From Nitrospirales bacterium (GTDB lineage Bacteria > Nitrospirota > Nitrospiria > Nitrospirales > UBA8639), in contig BQIW01000013.1 in the NCBI GenBank assembly GCA_021604105.1, positions 1 through 63,947 of the forward strand: DNA of 63,947 nt, in the 5' to 3' direction. The notes under the pieces are model-generated. The model ran no database searches. It worked only from the letters and a program-made list of their open reading frames with translations, and was not told the DNA's origin. The position numbers and the translations under genes are program-made. Within the stretch, counting starts at the first letter, position 1. The number at the start of each line of letters is the position of its first letter. Below are positions 63,538-63,947 of the stretch, piece after piece.

Positions 63538-63719
63538 GGGAGTGTTGAATAATAAGGATGTTCAAGGGCAAATTTGCGCAGGATGAAGGCTCCGGGTCGG
63601 TTCAAAAACGTCCGCCCAGCAAGGCCGCAGCCGTTTTTACGCGCGGAGCGTACGCTGAGTACGTGAGCACAGGAAAATGGCGAGAACGCCGCTGGCGGCT
63701 TTTTTCAACAGACCCAATA
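63538..63719. repeat. Dispersed repeat B, copy 2 (182 bp, inverted)
   Basis: This is the reverse complement of the repeat at 58184-58402, shorter by 37 bases because two internal stretches are missing. Both ends match exactly. It lies between the double hairpin and the last gene and has no coding potential. Confidence 0.85.
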
Positions 63720-63748
63720 TGAATAGTCGATGAATGTTCTGAATTCTG

Positions 63749-63947
63749 TTAAGGAGAGACAACATTGACACCTGATCGGAGTGAAAAAATCAGGATTACG
63801 ATGAAAAACATCACGAGTCCTATAATCGCTTCAATCCAAATGGGCTTGAAGCCGTCGAAGGGGTTGTTTTTGACCTCTGTGGTTAATTCAAACTGAGTTC
63901 CCTGCCACCAGATAATTCCCGTTATCAGACTTGCTGCCAGTACGACA
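63749..63947 (-). CDS. Partial membrane protein at the window end
   Basis: Reading leftwards from the window edge, 65 codons are open and end in TAA at 63749-63751. They encode two hydrophobic segments (VVLAASLITGIIWW and AIIGLVMFFIVILIFSL) joined by a polar loop with KNNPFDGFKPIWIEA. The start lies outside the window. The family is not recognised. It may be a small two-pass membrane protein. Confidence 0.55.
   Translation of the reverse strand, partial: VVLAASLITGIIWWQGTQFELTTEVKNNPFDGFKPIWIEAIIGLVMFFIVILIFSLRSGVNVVSP

Noticed and set aside
58184-63719. Insertion sequence or composite transposon bounded by repeat B
   Set aside because: No transposase or integrase frame is present between or within the repeats, and no target-site duplication was seen; kept as a dispersed repeat only.

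Overview
The window looks like chromosome of a nitrite-oxidising Nitrospira (phylum Nitrospirota). The strongest clue is the first 87 bases. They encode the last 28 residues of a protein whose C-terminus I recognise from memory as the beta subunit of Nitrospira nitrite oxidoreductase (NxrB), followed by a textbook terminator. The rest is mostly core metabolism and information processing at mid GC, plus a few A/T-rich orphan genes next to dispersed repeats. No transposase, integrase, rRNA or CRISPR array was seen.

Layout. 0-3.3 kb: nxrB end, an EgtB-like sulfoxide synthase and a 5'-nucleotidase-like secreted phosphatase. 3.5-6.8 kb: an ECF transporter whose S component and both ATPases are one polypeptide, followed by EcfT. 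7.0-11.5 kb: a Bfd-type [2Fe-2S] protein behind a perfect Fur palindrome, DUF167, a large NorD/CbbO-like VWA protein and an unknown partner. 11.5-15.6 kb: malate dehydrogenase, a NuoF-like flavoprotein with a [2Fe-2S] ferredoxin, a PTPS/QueD homologue and FolE. 16-26 kb: alpha/beta hydrolase, RarA, an A/T-rich orphan behind a folded repeat, an ABC-F ATPase, tRNA-Ala, PurA, tRNA-Lys, a membrane protein, an HDOD protein and a SWIM protein. 27-38.2 kb: a FlhG/MinD-like ATPase, then the classical rimP-nusA-infB-DUF503-rbfA-truB-rpsO-pnp-M16 peptidase cluster. 38.4-39.7 kb: two small secreted proteins of unknown function, closed by a 36-bp perfect palindrome shared as terminator with mutS. 39.8-45.6 kb (minus strand): mutS, tsaE-nnrDE and pdxJ.

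45.8-53.6 kb is an aspartate-family and isoleucine operon: alaC-like aminotransferase, hom, thrC, an ApgM-like gene in the place expected for homoserine kinase, lysC and cimA. The ApgM-like protein has lost most alkaline-phosphatase-superfamily active-site residues. 53.6-58.1 kb: IHF-alpha, a MerR-type regulator, tRNA-Pro, a small coiled-coil protein and a lipid-glycosylation triad (GT2, LAB_N, GT39). 58.2-63.7 kb is an accessory segment bounded by inverted copies of a ~0.2-kb repeat. It holds a divergent redoxin/HxlR pair, a second copy of the 165-bp folded repeat, an A/T-rich DUF4062 gene paired with a 59-residue zinc-ribbon ORF, an exported methyltransferase, a possible broken gene and a small secreted protein. 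The window ends inside a membrane-protein gene on the minus strand.

Likely sigma-70 promoters recur as TTGACN, 17-18 bp, then TAGCAT, TACGAT, TAGAAT or TATAGT. They precede tRNA-Ala, tRNA-Lys, purA, the secreted-protein pair, the aspartate operon and nuoF. All functional assignments come from reading motifs by eye; no database search was run.
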